Both the position numbers and the translations under genes were made by a program. From Paraconexibacter antarcticus (lineage in GTDB: Bacteria; Actinomycetota; Thermoleophilia; Solirubrobacterales; Solirubrobacteraceae), in the NCBI RefSeq assembly GCF_024220175.1, contig NZ_CP098502.1, positions 3,662,514 to 3,726,513 of the forward strand: a stretch of DNA of 64,000 bases. Direction: 5' to 3'. Numbering within the stretch: position 1 is the first letter of the stretch; each line of letters begins with the position of its first letter. A model generated the notes under the pieces. The model did not search any database. It was not told the origin of the DNA and saw only the letters and a list, made by a program, of their open reading frames with translations. Shown here in pieces: positions 8,945 to 16,524 of the stretch.

Positions 8945-8986
8945 AGCCGACGAGCGGATTCGAACCGCTGACCCCTTCATTACGAG
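8945..8986 (-). other. att site: 3' fragment of tRNA-Thr(CGT)
   Basis: On the minus strand the fragment starts at the anticodon loop CTCGTAA (anticodon CGT, threonine). It continues through TGAAG (3' anticodon stem), a variable region, the T-arm AGCGG-TTCGAAT-CCGCT and the acceptor strand CGTCGGC plus T. The bases before the loop do not pair with TGAAG and no D-arm is found, so this is half a tRNA, not a gene. Breakage exactly at the anticodon loop is the usual crossover point of tyrosine integrases that target tRNA genes, so I read this as an attL/attR end. Confidence 0.75.
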
Positions 8987-9200
8987 ATCTGTCGCAGGTG
9001 TAGACAGGTGCCGTGCGGTGCCGTTGAGCGCATGGAATGGGGCATCCCGCGGCGCTGCGGTGAGGACGAGTCTAGTCGAGTGAGGACGGGGTGTTACCCC
9101 CAGAGTCAGCCCCGACGCCGAAAGTCGCTGCCGGGCGACTTCACCGCGATCGGCGAGGCGAGCAGCAAGCGCCCGTCGCAGCTTTGCGGACCGCTCGTTG

Positions 9201-10718
9201 TCAACGGGCGCGCGTGAACATGCGCGGCGCGCGTGCGCGCCATGTCGCAGGCCGGGTGTCTACCGCGGTTGGTGCGGCGATCGGGTTGGGCAGGCGGTCC
9301 GCGTTGTAGTCGTTGACGAGCGCCGCGACGGTGTTCTGAGAGCAGATCTTGTTGGTGCCGATGAAGCCGGTGGGTCCGCGTTTGATCCAGCCGACGACGT
9401 AGGTGCCGGGGACGTCGCGTCCAGTGGACGGGTCGACGACTCGTCCGCCGTCGTTGGGGATCGTGCCGGTGGTTGCGTCGAAGGGCAGTGCGCTGAGCGG
9501 TGCTCCGCGGTAGCCGATCGACGTGACGAGCAGGCCGGCGTCGATCGTCTCAGTGAGCCCCGTGCCGGTGAGGGTGCCGTCGGTGCGTTCGAGCTCGATC
9601 GCCTCTACGGCGTCGCTTCCGAGGACGCGCCTGGGTGCCAGACGGTATCGGAGCTGGATCTGTCGTCCCGTGCCGGCGGTTGGTGGCAGCCCGCGCAGCA
9701 GTTCGAGTTTCTTGTCGCCGGCGGGTGCGGCGGCGAGGTCCTCGGGGCGGACGGAGAGGGTGACGCCGGCAGTCGCGGCCAGGCCGACGAGCTCGGGCAG
9801 GGTGAAGGCGGAGTGCTCCGGTCCGCGCCGGGCGGCGATGACGATCTCCTCCACACGGCTGGTCCGGAGCGCCGCGAGCGCTGCGGGCGCGATCTCGGTG
9901 TCGGCGAGCGCTTCGGGGTCCAGGGTGAGGATCCGTGCGATGTCGAGCGCGACGTTGCCGTTGCCGATGATGACCGCGCGCCGGTGCGACAGGTCGATCG
10001 TTCGTCCGGCGTGAGCGGGGTGGCCGTTGTACCAGGCGACGAGTTGCGTGGCTGAGATGGCGCCTGGCAGGTCGGCGCCGGGGATCTGAAGGGGCCGGTC
10101 TGTCGCGGCGCCGACCGCGTAGATCACGGCGTGATGCGCGGTCAGCAGCTGTTCGTGGGTGGTGTCGCGGCCGACCTCGACGCCGAGGTGCATCGTGAGC
10201 CCGGTGTGTCGGCGGATGTGGTCGAACTGTCGGCTGACCCGGCGTGTGCGGCGGTGGTCGGGGGCGACCCCGCTGCGCACCAGGCCGTAGGGGACCGGCA
10301 ACCGTTCGTACACCGATACGCGCGCGTCAGGGATCGTCAGGATCTCCTCAGCTGCGTACATCGCGGCCGGGCCGGAGCCGACGATCGCCACCCGCAGTGG
10401 CTCGGCCCGGTCGCGCACGTGCAGTCGCGGGCGCACCGGTGCCAGCGGGGCCCTTTGGCGCCCGTCGTGGCGGTGATACTCGGCGTTGATGAGCGTGAAG
10501 GCTTCCTCGCCGGGCGTCAGCAGCGTGTGCGGCTTGATCGCGTCGACAGGGCACGCGCTGACGCATGCACCGCAGTCGACGCACGTGGTCGGGTCGATGT
10601 GCAGCATCTCGGCCAGCTCGAACATCGGATCGTCGGGCGTCGGCTGGATGCAGTTGACCGGGCACGCGAACACGCACGAGCCGTCGCCCACACACGATTG
10701 CGTGACGACGTGCGGCAT
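9201..10718 (-). CDS. Ferredoxin-fused ferredoxin-NADP+ reductase (FprB-like)
   Basis: A 505-residue electron-transfer protein. N-terminal two-cluster ferredoxin: Cys 9, 15, 19 and 23, then CVDCGACVSACP at 46-57. From about residue 105 follows an adrenodoxin-reductase-like FAD/NADPH module: VAIVGSGPAAMYAAEEI, then VPYGLVRSGVAPDH, NADP-binding GNGNVALDIARIL, and GWIKRGPTGFIGTNK near the end. It resembles mycobacterial FprB. ATG at 10718 overlaps the TGA of the upstream diiron oxygenase gene by one base, so the pair is co-translated and this reductase probably feeds electrons to it. No frameshift is seen. Confidence 0.88.
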   Translation of the reverse strand: MPHVVTQSCVGDGSCVFACPVNCIQPTPDDPMFELAEMLHIDPTTCVDCGACVSACPVDAIKPHTLLTPGEEAFTLINAEYHRHDGRQRAPLAPVRPRLHVRDRAEPLRVAIVGSGPAAMYAAEEILTIPDARVSVYERLPVPYGLVRSGVAPDHRRTRRVSRQFDHIRRHTGLTMHLGVEVGRDTTHEQLLTAHHAVIYAVGAATDRPLQIPGADLPGAISATQLVAWYNGHPAHAGRTIDLSHRRAVIIGNGNVALDIARILTLDPEALADTEIAPAALAALRTSRVEEIVIAARRGPEHSAFTLPELVGLAATAGVTLSVRPEDLAAAPAGDKKLELLRGLPPTAGTGRQIQLRYRLAPRRVLGSDAVEAIELERTDGTLTGTGLTETIDAGLLVTSIGYRGAPLSALPFDATTGTIPNDGGRVVDPSTGRDVPGTYVVGWIKRGPTGFIGTNKICSQNTVAALVNDYNADRLPNPIAAPTAVDTRPATWRARAPRMFTRAR

Positions 10719-11713
10719 CAGGCGAAAAGGCCCGCGCGGCGGTCCGGCTCCCCGCGATAGCGTGACGGCTCCCCGTCGATACCCAACCGGCGCCAGATGC
10801 GCCGGCTGACCCGGTTCATCAGTCCGGTTTCGGTCGCAAAAGCGCGCATGTCTCCGAAGTAGGACGCCATCATCGCCCGTGAAGCGGGACTGGTCCAGAA
10901 CGCCTCCCGGCACACCTCGCGGGGAATCCCCACGCGCCTGGCGACCGAGCCGGGGGTGCTCATGATCTCCTCGGCCGCCAGGCGCATCACGACGGGGAAC
11001 AGCACCGACAGCGCCGCCCGCTGCACCCGGCTCAGCCGCGGGACCCGCAGCCGCACGAACTCGCCCGCGAATGAGATGTGGCGAGCTTCCTCGGCGATGT
11101 GGATCTCCATGGTGCGCAGGAGCGCGGGGGGAAGGTCGGCGCCCTCGCGCAGCAGGGCCTTCTGGTAGTGGTCGATCGGCTCCTCGCCCGCGAGAATCGC
11201 GACCATCAGCAGCAGCGGCGCGAACGCGAGTGCCGCGCCGATGAACGGCGACACCACGCGAAGATGGCGACGCATGCCGGGCACGTCGCAACCGACGCGG
11301 TTGACCAGTTCCGTGAACATCTGGATGTGGTTGCACTCCTCGGTCATCTCGTGCATGCAGTACCGGAACTCCGGCGACTGGTTCGGCAGCGCGACCGCGT
11401 ACTGCATCAGGCCGCGGATCAGCATGCTCTCGAAGGCCGCACCGACCCGCAACGCGTTCATCATCCGCCACTTGCCGACCTCGACTTGCCGCTCGAGCGG
11501 CAACGACTGATACCACGCGGTTGCCCCGAGCGGATCGCAGTGCGCCGACAACCGCCAGCGCGGGTCGTCCTGGTCGATCGCCAGCTCGGCCGAGTCCCAA
11601 TCGATGTCCTCGTACGGATCGAAGTGGACGTGAACGGAGCCTTCGGAGAGGGTCCGCAGCATCGCCTCGTAGGCCTCGTTGTCGCTGGGGGCGATGGTCG
11701 TCGCTGGGGTCAT
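10718..11713 (-). CDS. AurF-like diiron oxygenase
   Basis: A 331-residue ferritin-like protein of the AurF (p-aminobenzoate N-oxygenase) family. Metal-ligand motifs: Glu in the AAFESMLIRGLM helix (about 96-107), EECNH (about 130) and EIHIAEEARH (about 224-233), the paired E...ExxH pattern of carboxylate-bridged diiron enzymes. The start ATG at 11713 has AGGAG 6 bases upstream. It is translationally coupled to the ferredoxin reductase. The frame stays open upstream into a broken DUF3047 gene, but the ribosome site and a promoter-like dyad argue for the start chosen. Substrate unknown; homologues hydroxylate or N-oxygenate small molecules. Confidence 0.85.
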   Translation of the reverse strand: MTPATTIAPSDNEAYEAMLRTLSEGSVHVHFDPYEDIDWDSAELAIDQDDPRWRLSAHCDPLGATAWYQSLPLERQVEVGKWRMMNALRVGAAFESMLIRGLMQYAVALPNQSPEFRYCMHEMTEECNHIQMFTELVNRVGCDVPGMRRHLRVVSPFIGAALAFAPLLLMVAILAGEEPIDHYQKALLREGADLPPALLRTMEIHIAEEARHISFAGEFVRLRVPRLSRVQRAALSVLFPVVMRLAAEEIMSTPGSVARRVGIPREVCREAFWTSPASRAMMASYFGDMRAFATETGLMNRVSRRIWRRLGIDGEPSRYRGEPDRRAGLFA

Positions 11714-11786
11714 CAGTGCTCCTGGTTGCTCAGAAGGCGCGCTCGCGCCGACAAAAGTACGCCTACGCACATAGCATACCGCGAAG

Positions 11787-11800
11787 GTACATCCCTGTAC
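11787..11800. promoter_or_regulatory. Promoter/operator-like dyad before the diiron oxygenase
   Basis: GTACA-TCCC-TGTAC is a perfect 5-4-5 inverted repeat in an A+T-richer patch. On the minus strand TATGCT-like sequence follows, suggesting a promoter for the diiron oxygenase-reductase operon under a TetR-type repressor. The TetR partner is not known. Confidence 0.4.
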
Positions 11801-11956
11801 ATACGTGGTGGCCGAGGCCGGGCGAACCGTGGTGCGCAGCGCGAGCGCCCGTCCGATGCTTGAGCCCGTGATCGCCGCCGTCCGGCTGTCAAGCTCTGCG
11901 TGATCGGCTCTCCCGGTGGTGTTGCAGAGGTCGATGTCGCACTGTTGGCGGGTGGA

Positions 11957-12946
11957 CTGCAGTCGGAGGTCATGGACGTGAAACGCGGCTACGCCCTGCT
12001 GGACGACGGTGTTGGCCACCAGCCATACCGCGACCACGCGCCGCGGGTCGGGGGTGAGAAGAAACGTGCGCGCGTCTGAGCTGATCTCGCGCCGCTCCTC
12101 GACCCAGTGGCCGAGTTCGGAAATCCCCGACCGGATGACGAGGTGCGTTCTACTGTCGTGCCAGTAGGCGAGCGGGCACTGAAACGCCGTCCCGGGCGTC
12201 AGCGTGGCCGACCACATCCACGAGAGGTCGCGCCCGTCGTCGAACTCGACAGTGACCGCCAGGTAGTCGTGTGTCGCTTCGATGTCCTCGCCGATCTGCG
12301 AAGGCAGTCGCTCGACCCGCGACGACCAGATCAGCGCGAGGTCGTCGGGGACTGCGACGTCGACCGGCCGGCGCAGAATGCCGGCGCCTTGCGGTGACAG
12401 GCAGGCAATGGCGCCGTCCACGGTGGACTGCCAGAAGTGGTCGCCTGCGCCGACTCTTGGGTGATAGGCCCAGCCGGCCGGAGGCGACATCGGTAGCCGT
12501 GCTCGCGCGTGTACGGCGCCGAAGATCTCCGGGGCCAGACGCGCAGTCGTGTCCAGCGCGGCGGCGTGCTCCCGCGCCCAACGGACGATGACGACCGTCA
12601 GGCGACCGCGTAGTGGCAGAGATCGCACGCCGTCGTCGAGGTCGCCGGTGTGCGTTACCGTGCCGGCTTCGGCGACCAGCAGCCGCAGTGGGCCGTCGGC
12701 CGTCAGCGTCGGCCGGTGCGTAGACCACGTCTCCGGCGCCGCGCATCGAGTGTGGCGGCCCCTCACCGATGCGCCACCAGAGCGCCTCGGTCGCCTGGAT
12801 GCCCACGCCCAGGGATCTCGCCATCCAGAGGGTCCCTTGAGTGAAGAGCACGACCAACTCCCCTTGGCGAAGTCCGACCGTTGTCGTCACCCACGAACGT
12901 CGAGAGCGCAGCGCGACCGAGGTCACCTCCGTGGGCTGGCCCGAGA
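11957..12946 (-). pseudogene. DUF3047 protein with lectin-like N-terminal domain, frameshifted and 5' truncated
   Basis: The N-terminal part (TVGLRQGELVVLFTQGTLWM, then ALWWRIGEG) resembles PA-IL/LecA-like galactose-binding domains. After a one-base shift near 12690-12730 the other frame gives DGPLRLLVAEAGTVTHTGDL, then FWQSTVDG and a DUF3047-like domain (about 12400-11957: LIWSSRVERLPSQIGEDIEA, then LVIRSG, GHWVEERREI and AVWLVANTVVQQGV). The 5' end breaks at about 12946, where an IS-like end lies. The 3' end has no stop and stays in frame with the diiron oxygenase. Function unknown; DUF3047 proteins are usually exported. Confidence 0.6.
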
Positions 12947-12947
12947 G

Positions 12948-12962
12948 CCTGTGCCGTGCCAA
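12948..12962 (+). repeat. Solo IS end (matches ends of the element at 51986-54271)
   Basis: cctgtgccgtgccaa is identical to the inverted ends found at 51988-52002 and 54255-54269. No matching transposase lies next to it here. It marks the point where the DUF3047 gene loses its 5' end, so an IS-mediated deletion is likely. Confidence 0.5.
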
Positions 12963-12973
12963 AAAGCCTGTGG

Positions 12974-13027
12974 GGTGCCAGAACCCCATTCCGGCCTGAT
13001 CTCACGGCGGAAACGGGTCTTGGCACC
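12974..13027. repeat. Imperfect inverted repeat
   Basis: GGTGCCAGAACCC (12974-12986) and GGGTCTTGGCACC (13015-13027) pair at 11 of 13 positions over a 28-base loop. It could be an IS terminus or a terminator remnant; nothing else in 12963-13158 looks like a gene. Confidence 0.4.
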
Positions 13028-13158
13028 CTTCAGGGGACGGGGACCCGGACGATCGAGGGCCGCGGCGCCAACGTTCGCGCGACGGCGAGTCGACGTGCAA
13101 ACCGTCCGGCACGGCCCGCTGCCCGTCCAGGCGTACAGCGCCTCCCGCCGACCGCGCC

Positions 13159-13223
13159 GAACTACCAAAAATCGTCCCTGTTACCCCCAGAGTTACCCCC
13201 GACCGACTTTCGCCGACTTAACC
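13159..13223 (+). repeat. Direct repeat R2 (copy of R1 at 8837)
   Basis: Same block as R1, with the same core ttacccccagagttacccc and gaccgactttcgccg. Here the downstream terminator and tRNA fragment are missing: the repeat is cut at TTAA (13218-13221), where the IS1380 element appears to start. The 4.3 kb between R1 and R2 holds the reductase, diiron oxygenase and DUF3047 genes. Confidence 0.7.
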
Positions 13224-13429
13224 TCGATCCACCGTTCGCCCCTGCGGTCGGCCGCGTCAGCGGCCGAGTGGGTCAGCTCGGAGTGGCGGCGCGGGTGATC
13301 GAGCGCGCTGAGGGACTCGGCGTGCGGGTGGGGCCAGTTGAGGCCGTCGCGCCAGCGTGATTGCGGCCGGTGGCGGGCAGGCCGAGGCCGGCAGTGCTGC
13401 GGCTGATTATCGTCGGTGGCCGGCGAGTG

Positions 13430-14713
13430 TCAGGTGGGTGGCGGGAGCGCCCGGATGTGCTGTAGGGCGGTGAGGAAGTCGTGGGCCCAGGGCCAGCGGG
13501 CGGGCATCCGCAGCAGCGTTTTGCGGCCGCTGCGGGCGAGTCGTCCGGGGATCGTGAGCAGCCTGCGGCGGAGGGTCCGCGCGGTGCGGGTGGTGGCGTC
13601 GGGGAGGGCGATCTTCTGGGTCCAGCGCAGCAGGTTGTGCGCGATCGCGGCGATGACGGTCCAGGCGGCGTTGGCGTTGTACTTGCCCGAAGGGAAGTGC
13701 GCGAGCGCTTGGTCTTTGAGGTCGCGGATCGCGAGCTCAACGACGGCGTGCTGGCGATGCTCGGCCTCGACAATCTGGAGGTCGTCGGTGCGGTTGGTGG
13801 CGAACGGGTAGTGCTCCCAACTCGGGAGCAACTCGCCCTGCTGGGAGAGCGTGCGAACCCGCCTGACGATCATCCGAAAGTCGCCGATCGTCGTCTCGGC
13901 GATCTGCGCGATCGACGTCTTGGGGTAGTCCTCCAACGTGGCCCAGGCGTCCTCGGGAATCGCTTCTACGAGCGCGCGAACATGGGGCTGCATGCGGATC
14001 CCGATCGAGAACTGCCAGCCGGCCCGGTCAAGCCGCACGAACGTCTTCTTCGCCCAGAACCCCGAGTCGGTGCGCAGCAGCTTCGGGCCTGTGGCGCCGG
14101 CGCGGTCAACGCGGGCGATGAGCTCCTCGCAGAAGCGGAGCATGCCGCGGGAGGTGTTCGCCGAGCCCTTTCGCAGCCGGATGTGGAGGACCTCACCGGT
14201 GTCCGCGCGGGTCGCCAGGAGTGGGTGGTAGCCGAGCTTTCGGGTGTAGCCGTAGCCCGCGCCCTGCTTCTTGTAGCCGTGGACCTCACCGACGAACGAA
14301 TCAACGTCGATCACCAGCCGCTGATCGCCCGGGCCGGCGCCCGCCGCCCACGCGCGTTCAAGCGCGAGGCCGAGCACCCGGTCTAGCTGCCTGACGTGCC
14401 CGAACGTGAACGCCCGCAGGAACGTCCCCAAGGTCGAGGGCGCCGCAACACGATGCCCGAGCACCGCCGCGGTCTGCCCCGACCGAAGCAGGTCGCAGTC
14501 ATCGATGCAGTCCGCGCCGAGAACCATCGCCGAGCACATCGTCATGACCTTCCGGCCCGGGTTCGCCGCGCCCGGACGGTCGCCGAGATCAACACAATCG
14601 TCGACCAGCGCCTCCAGGCCGAGGCGGCCGGCGAGCAGTGCCGGGAGCATCACGCCCGCGTTCGCCACCGCCCGCGCATCATCGAACACCACGACCGCCG
14701 ACTCGTTCACCAT
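13430..14713 (-). CDS. IS1380-family transposase
   Basis: A 427-residue DDE transposase. Recognisable segments: CDDCDLLRSGQ-type N-terminus (here CIDDCDLLRSGQTAAVLGHR), the first catalytic Asp in QRLVIDVDSFVGEVHGYKK, the second in KLLRTDSGFWAKK, and the Glu region AVVELAIRDLKDQALAHFPS, which has the YREGLEN-like E-x6-K spacing of IS4-like enzymes. I chose ATG at 14713 (MVNESAVVVFDD) because AGGAGG lies 8 bases upstream, inside a strong hairpin. It appears full length and unbroken. Confidence 0.85.
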   Translation of the reverse strand: MVNESAVVVFDDARAVANAGVMLPALLAGRLGLEALVDDCVDLGDRPGAANPGRKVMTMCSAMVLGADCIDDCDLLRSGQTAAVLGHRVAAPSTLGTFLRAFTFGHVRQLDRVLGLALERAWAAGAGPGDQRLVIDVDSFVGEVHGYKKQGAGYGYTRKLGYHPLLATRADTGEVLHIRLRKGSANTSRGMLRFCEELIARVDRAGATGPKLLRTDSGFWAKKTFVRLDRAGWQFSIGIRMQPHVRALVEAIPEDAWATLEDYPKTSIAQIAETTIGDFRMIVRRVRTLSQQGELLPSWEHYPFATNRTDDLQIVEAEHRQHAVVELAIRDLKDQALAHFPSGKYNANAAWTVIAAIAHNLLRWTQKIALPDATTRTARTLRRRLLTIPGRLARSGRKTLLRMPARWPWAHDFLTALQHIRALPPPT

Positions 14714-14717
14714 GAGG

Positions 14718-14783
14718 GTGACCTCCTGAGCAGAGCCGCGACAGGCGCAATCTGTCGCTTTCAAGCCCTGCTTGGGAGGTCAC
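14718..14783 (-). promoter_or_regulatory. Long hairpin sequestering the transposase ribosome site
   Basis: Sixty-six bases that fold on themselves: outer arms GTGACCTCC / GGAGGTCAC, middle arms AGCAG / CTGCT, inner arms ACAG / CTGT. The 3' outer arm contains the AGGAGG that serves the transposase ATG at 14713. If folded, the mRNA would hide the ribosome site, limiting transposase synthesis from read-through transcripts. The related copy at 14825 keeps the arms but changes both sides of the inner stem, which supports a selected structure. Confidence 0.6.
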
Positions 14784-14824
14784 TTAAGCCTCGATCCACC
14801 GATCCATCCGGGGTCTGAAGTGGA

Positions 14825-14890
14825 GTGACCTCCCAAGCAGGGCTTGAAAGCGGTCGTTCGCGGCGACCGCGGCTCTGCTCAGGAGGTCAC
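14825..14890 (+). repeat. Second, inverted copy of the IS1380 leader hairpin
   Basis: Same 66-base length and same outer and middle arms as 14718-14783 but in the opposite direction. The inner stem is GTCG / CGAC instead of ACAG / CTGT. It would lead into a second IS1380 transposase, but an IS3 element starts 2 bases further on (14892) and no second gene is present. Confidence 0.6.
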
Positions 14891-14924
14891 CTGGAAGTCC
14901 CCCGGTCTGGTGGACAGGTCGGGG

Positions 14925-15863
14925 TTAGGCCGCGTGAGCGGCCGTTGTTGTAGTCAACAGGGTCTGGTCGGGGGAGGGGGAGAAAGCCGTTCCCGTATCG
15001 CGTAGAGGGGTGTTCTCGTAGTCCACGGGGCTGAGCATCCCGAGGCGGGAGTGGCGTCGGCGGCGGTTGTAGAACGTCTCGATGTAGCCGAACACCGCTG
15101 TTCGCGCCTCGGTCTTGGTCGGCCACGAGCGGCGGTGGATGAGGTCCTTCTTCAGGCTCGCGTGGAAGCTCTCCATCGCGGCGTTGTCGTAGCAGTCGCC
15201 CTTGGATCCCATCGAGATGTCGATGTCCACGCTGCGGCAGCGCTGGGTGAAGATCAGAGACGTGTATTGCCCGCCCTGGTCGCTGTGATGTATCGGCCGC
15301 CCGTCGGGCCGGCGCCTGGCGACGGCCATCTCCAGCGCGTCGATGACGAGCTCGGCGCGCATGTGATCGGCCATCGCCCAGCCGACGATCCGGCGGCTGT
15401 AGCAGTCCATCACCGACGCCAGGTAGAGCCACCCTTCCCACGTGCGGATGTAGGTGATGTCGGCGACCCACAGCTGGTTGATCCGGGTCGGGTTGAAGTC
15501 GCGCTCCACCAGATCGGGTGCGGTCCGCACGCCCTGCACGCGGATCGTGGTGCGTCCGCGCCGTCGTTTGTGCAGGCCCGAGAGGCCGGCGTTGCGCATC
15601 AGCCGCTCCACGCGTTTGCGGCCGACCAGAACGTCGTGCTGCAGCCGCAGCTCGGCATGGATCCGCGGGGAGCCATAGGTCTTCAGCGCGTCCGTGTGGA
15701 TGACCGAGATCTGGTCGGTGAGCGCCGCGTCAGCGACGGCCCGGGCCGACGGCGGCCGAACGATCCAGGCGTGATAGCCCGAGCGCGAGACCGCGAGCAC
15801 ACGGCACATCAGGCTGATCGAGTGGCAGGCCTTGTTCGCCAGAACGAACCGGAAGGCGATCAC
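14925..15863 (-). CDS. IS3-family transposase OrfB
   Basis: A 312-residue DDE (rve) transposase. N-terminal HTH_21-like region (ALKTYGSPRIHAELR), catalytic Asp in LWVADITYI, second Asp in HHSDQGGQYTS, Glu in NAAMESFHASLKKDLI. GTG at 15863 overlaps the orfA TGA by 4 bases (GTGA). A run of seven A on the coding strand in the orfA end (CTAAAAAAAGC, about 15898-15908) is a candidate -1 slippage site to make the OrfAB fusion used by IS3 elements. Confidence 0.88.
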   Translation of the reverse strand: MIAFRFVLANKACHSISLMCRVLAVSRSGYHAWIVRPPSARAVADAALTDQISVIHTDALKTYGSPRIHAELRLQHDVLVGRKRVERLMRNAGLSGLHKRRRGRTTIRVQGVRTAPDLVERDFNPTRINQLWVADITYIRTWEGWLYLASVMDCYSRRIVGWAMADHMRAELVIDALEMAVARRRPDGRPIHHSDQGGQYTSLIFTQRCRSVDIDISMGSKGDCYDNAAMESFHASLKKDLIHRRSWPTKTEARTAVFGYIETFYNRRRRHSRLGMLSPVDYENTPLRDTGTAFSPSPDQTLLTTTTAAHAA

Positions 15864-16150
15864 CGGTTCTTGTTCTCTGCCACGAAGAAGGCCGCTGCTT
15901 TTTTTAGGATCTCACGCTCCTCCGCGAGGATCCGGTTCTCCTTGCGCAGGCGCCGCAGCTCCTCGCGCTCGCTGGTGCTCAGGCCCTCCGAGCGACCTTC
16001 GTCAGCGTCAAGCTGCTCGCGCCAGCTGCGCAGCGACCCTTCCGAGACTCCGAGCTCCTTCGCCAGCTGCGGGACGGTGCGGCCGCTGGACCGCAGGAGC
16101 CGAACGGCCTCCAGGCGGAATTCCAACGAGTACGGCGGGACCTTGGGCAT
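15860..16150 (-). CDS. IS3-family transposase OrfA
   Basis: A 96-residue helix-turn-helix protein: MPKVPPYSLEFRLEAVRLLR, then SGRTVPQLAKELGVSEGSLR, followed by a leucine-zipper-like segment (EELRRLRKENRILAEEREIL). ATG at 16150 is just inside the right inverted end. It binds the IS ends and is fused to OrfB by frameshifting in this family. Confidence 0.85.
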   Translation of the reverse strand: MPKVPPYSLEFRLEAVRLLRSSGRTVPQLAKELGVSEGSLRSWREQLDADEGRSEGLSTSEREELRRLRKENRILAEEREILKKAAAFFVAENKNR

Positions 16151-16216
16151 ATGCAGACATCCTCTCGGGCTGAGCAACCTCAGCCATCAGATGTCCACGA
16201 AACCGGGGGAACTCCA

Positions 16217-16524
16217 CTCGTCGCGCTGGCGAAGCTGCGCTGGCGGATCGAGCAGGACTACCGCGAGCTCAAAGACGCCCTCGGCCTAGACCACTTCGAA
16301 GGCCGCTCCTGGCCCGGCTGGCACCACCACACAACCCTCGTCTCCGTCGCGCACGGCTTCCTGACCCTGGAACGACTGCGGCGACCTCAACGCCGGGCGG
16401 CCGCCTGACCTCACTGTTCGAGGTCGTTCGGGAGCTGCAAACGCTCTTGGCCTGCTGGCACGGGACATGCCCGACCTGCCGCAGACGGCTGCCGCCCGAC
16501 ACCCCCTACCTCAACGACACCTAA
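16217..16524 (+). pseudogene. IS701-family transposase C-terminal remnant
   Basis: LVALAKLRWRIEQDYRELKD, then GLDHFEGRSWPGWHHHTTLV is the C-terminal catalytic Glu region of IS701-type DDE transposases (RW.IE.DYRELK, GLDHFEGRS). The frame stops at 16408, whereas the expected tail continues in another frame to about 16524, so it is also frameshifted. The N-terminal four-fifths are missing at the IS3 right end. Confidence 0.72.

Larger units (their letters stand above)
13222..14783 (-). mobile_element. IS1380-family insertion sequence (boundaries approximate)
   Basis: Contains one IS1380 transposase. TTAA is present at 13218-13221 and at 14784-14787, matching the TTAA target preference known for some IS1380 members. 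The 12-base CTCGATCCACCG follows TTAA on both sides (13223 and about 14790), so it may be the IS terminus, with the right-hand one belonging to a second, mostly deleted copy. I could not find a clean inverted end on the right, so the right limit is drawn at the hairpin. Confidence 0.55.
14892..16216 (-). mobile_element. IS3-family element (orfA-orfB)
   Basis: 1,325 bp with inverted ends: left TGGAAGTCCCCCGGTCTGG, right (reverse strand) TGGAGTTCCCCCGGTTTCG, both followed by TGGACA. It carries overlapping orfA and orfB. No convincing target duplication is visible: it sits between an IS1380 remnant on the left and an IS701 remnant on the right, so an IS-IS rearrangement is likely. Confidence 0.82.

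Noticed and set aside
8945..8995. Functional tRNA-Thr gene
   Set aside because: No D-arm, no 5' acceptor strand and no 5' anticodon stem; only the 3' half is present.
10718..12766. 682-residue DUF3047-diiron oxygenase fusion as the annotated gene
   Set aside because: The oxygenase has a good AGGAG site 6 bases before its ATG and a dyad/promoter patch upstream; the DUF3047 part is frameshifted and truncated.
13222..14890. IS1380 bounded by the two facing 66-base hairpins
   Set aside because: The hairpins face each other on the same side of the transposase gene and act as its leader and that of a lost second copy, so they are not the two ends of one element.
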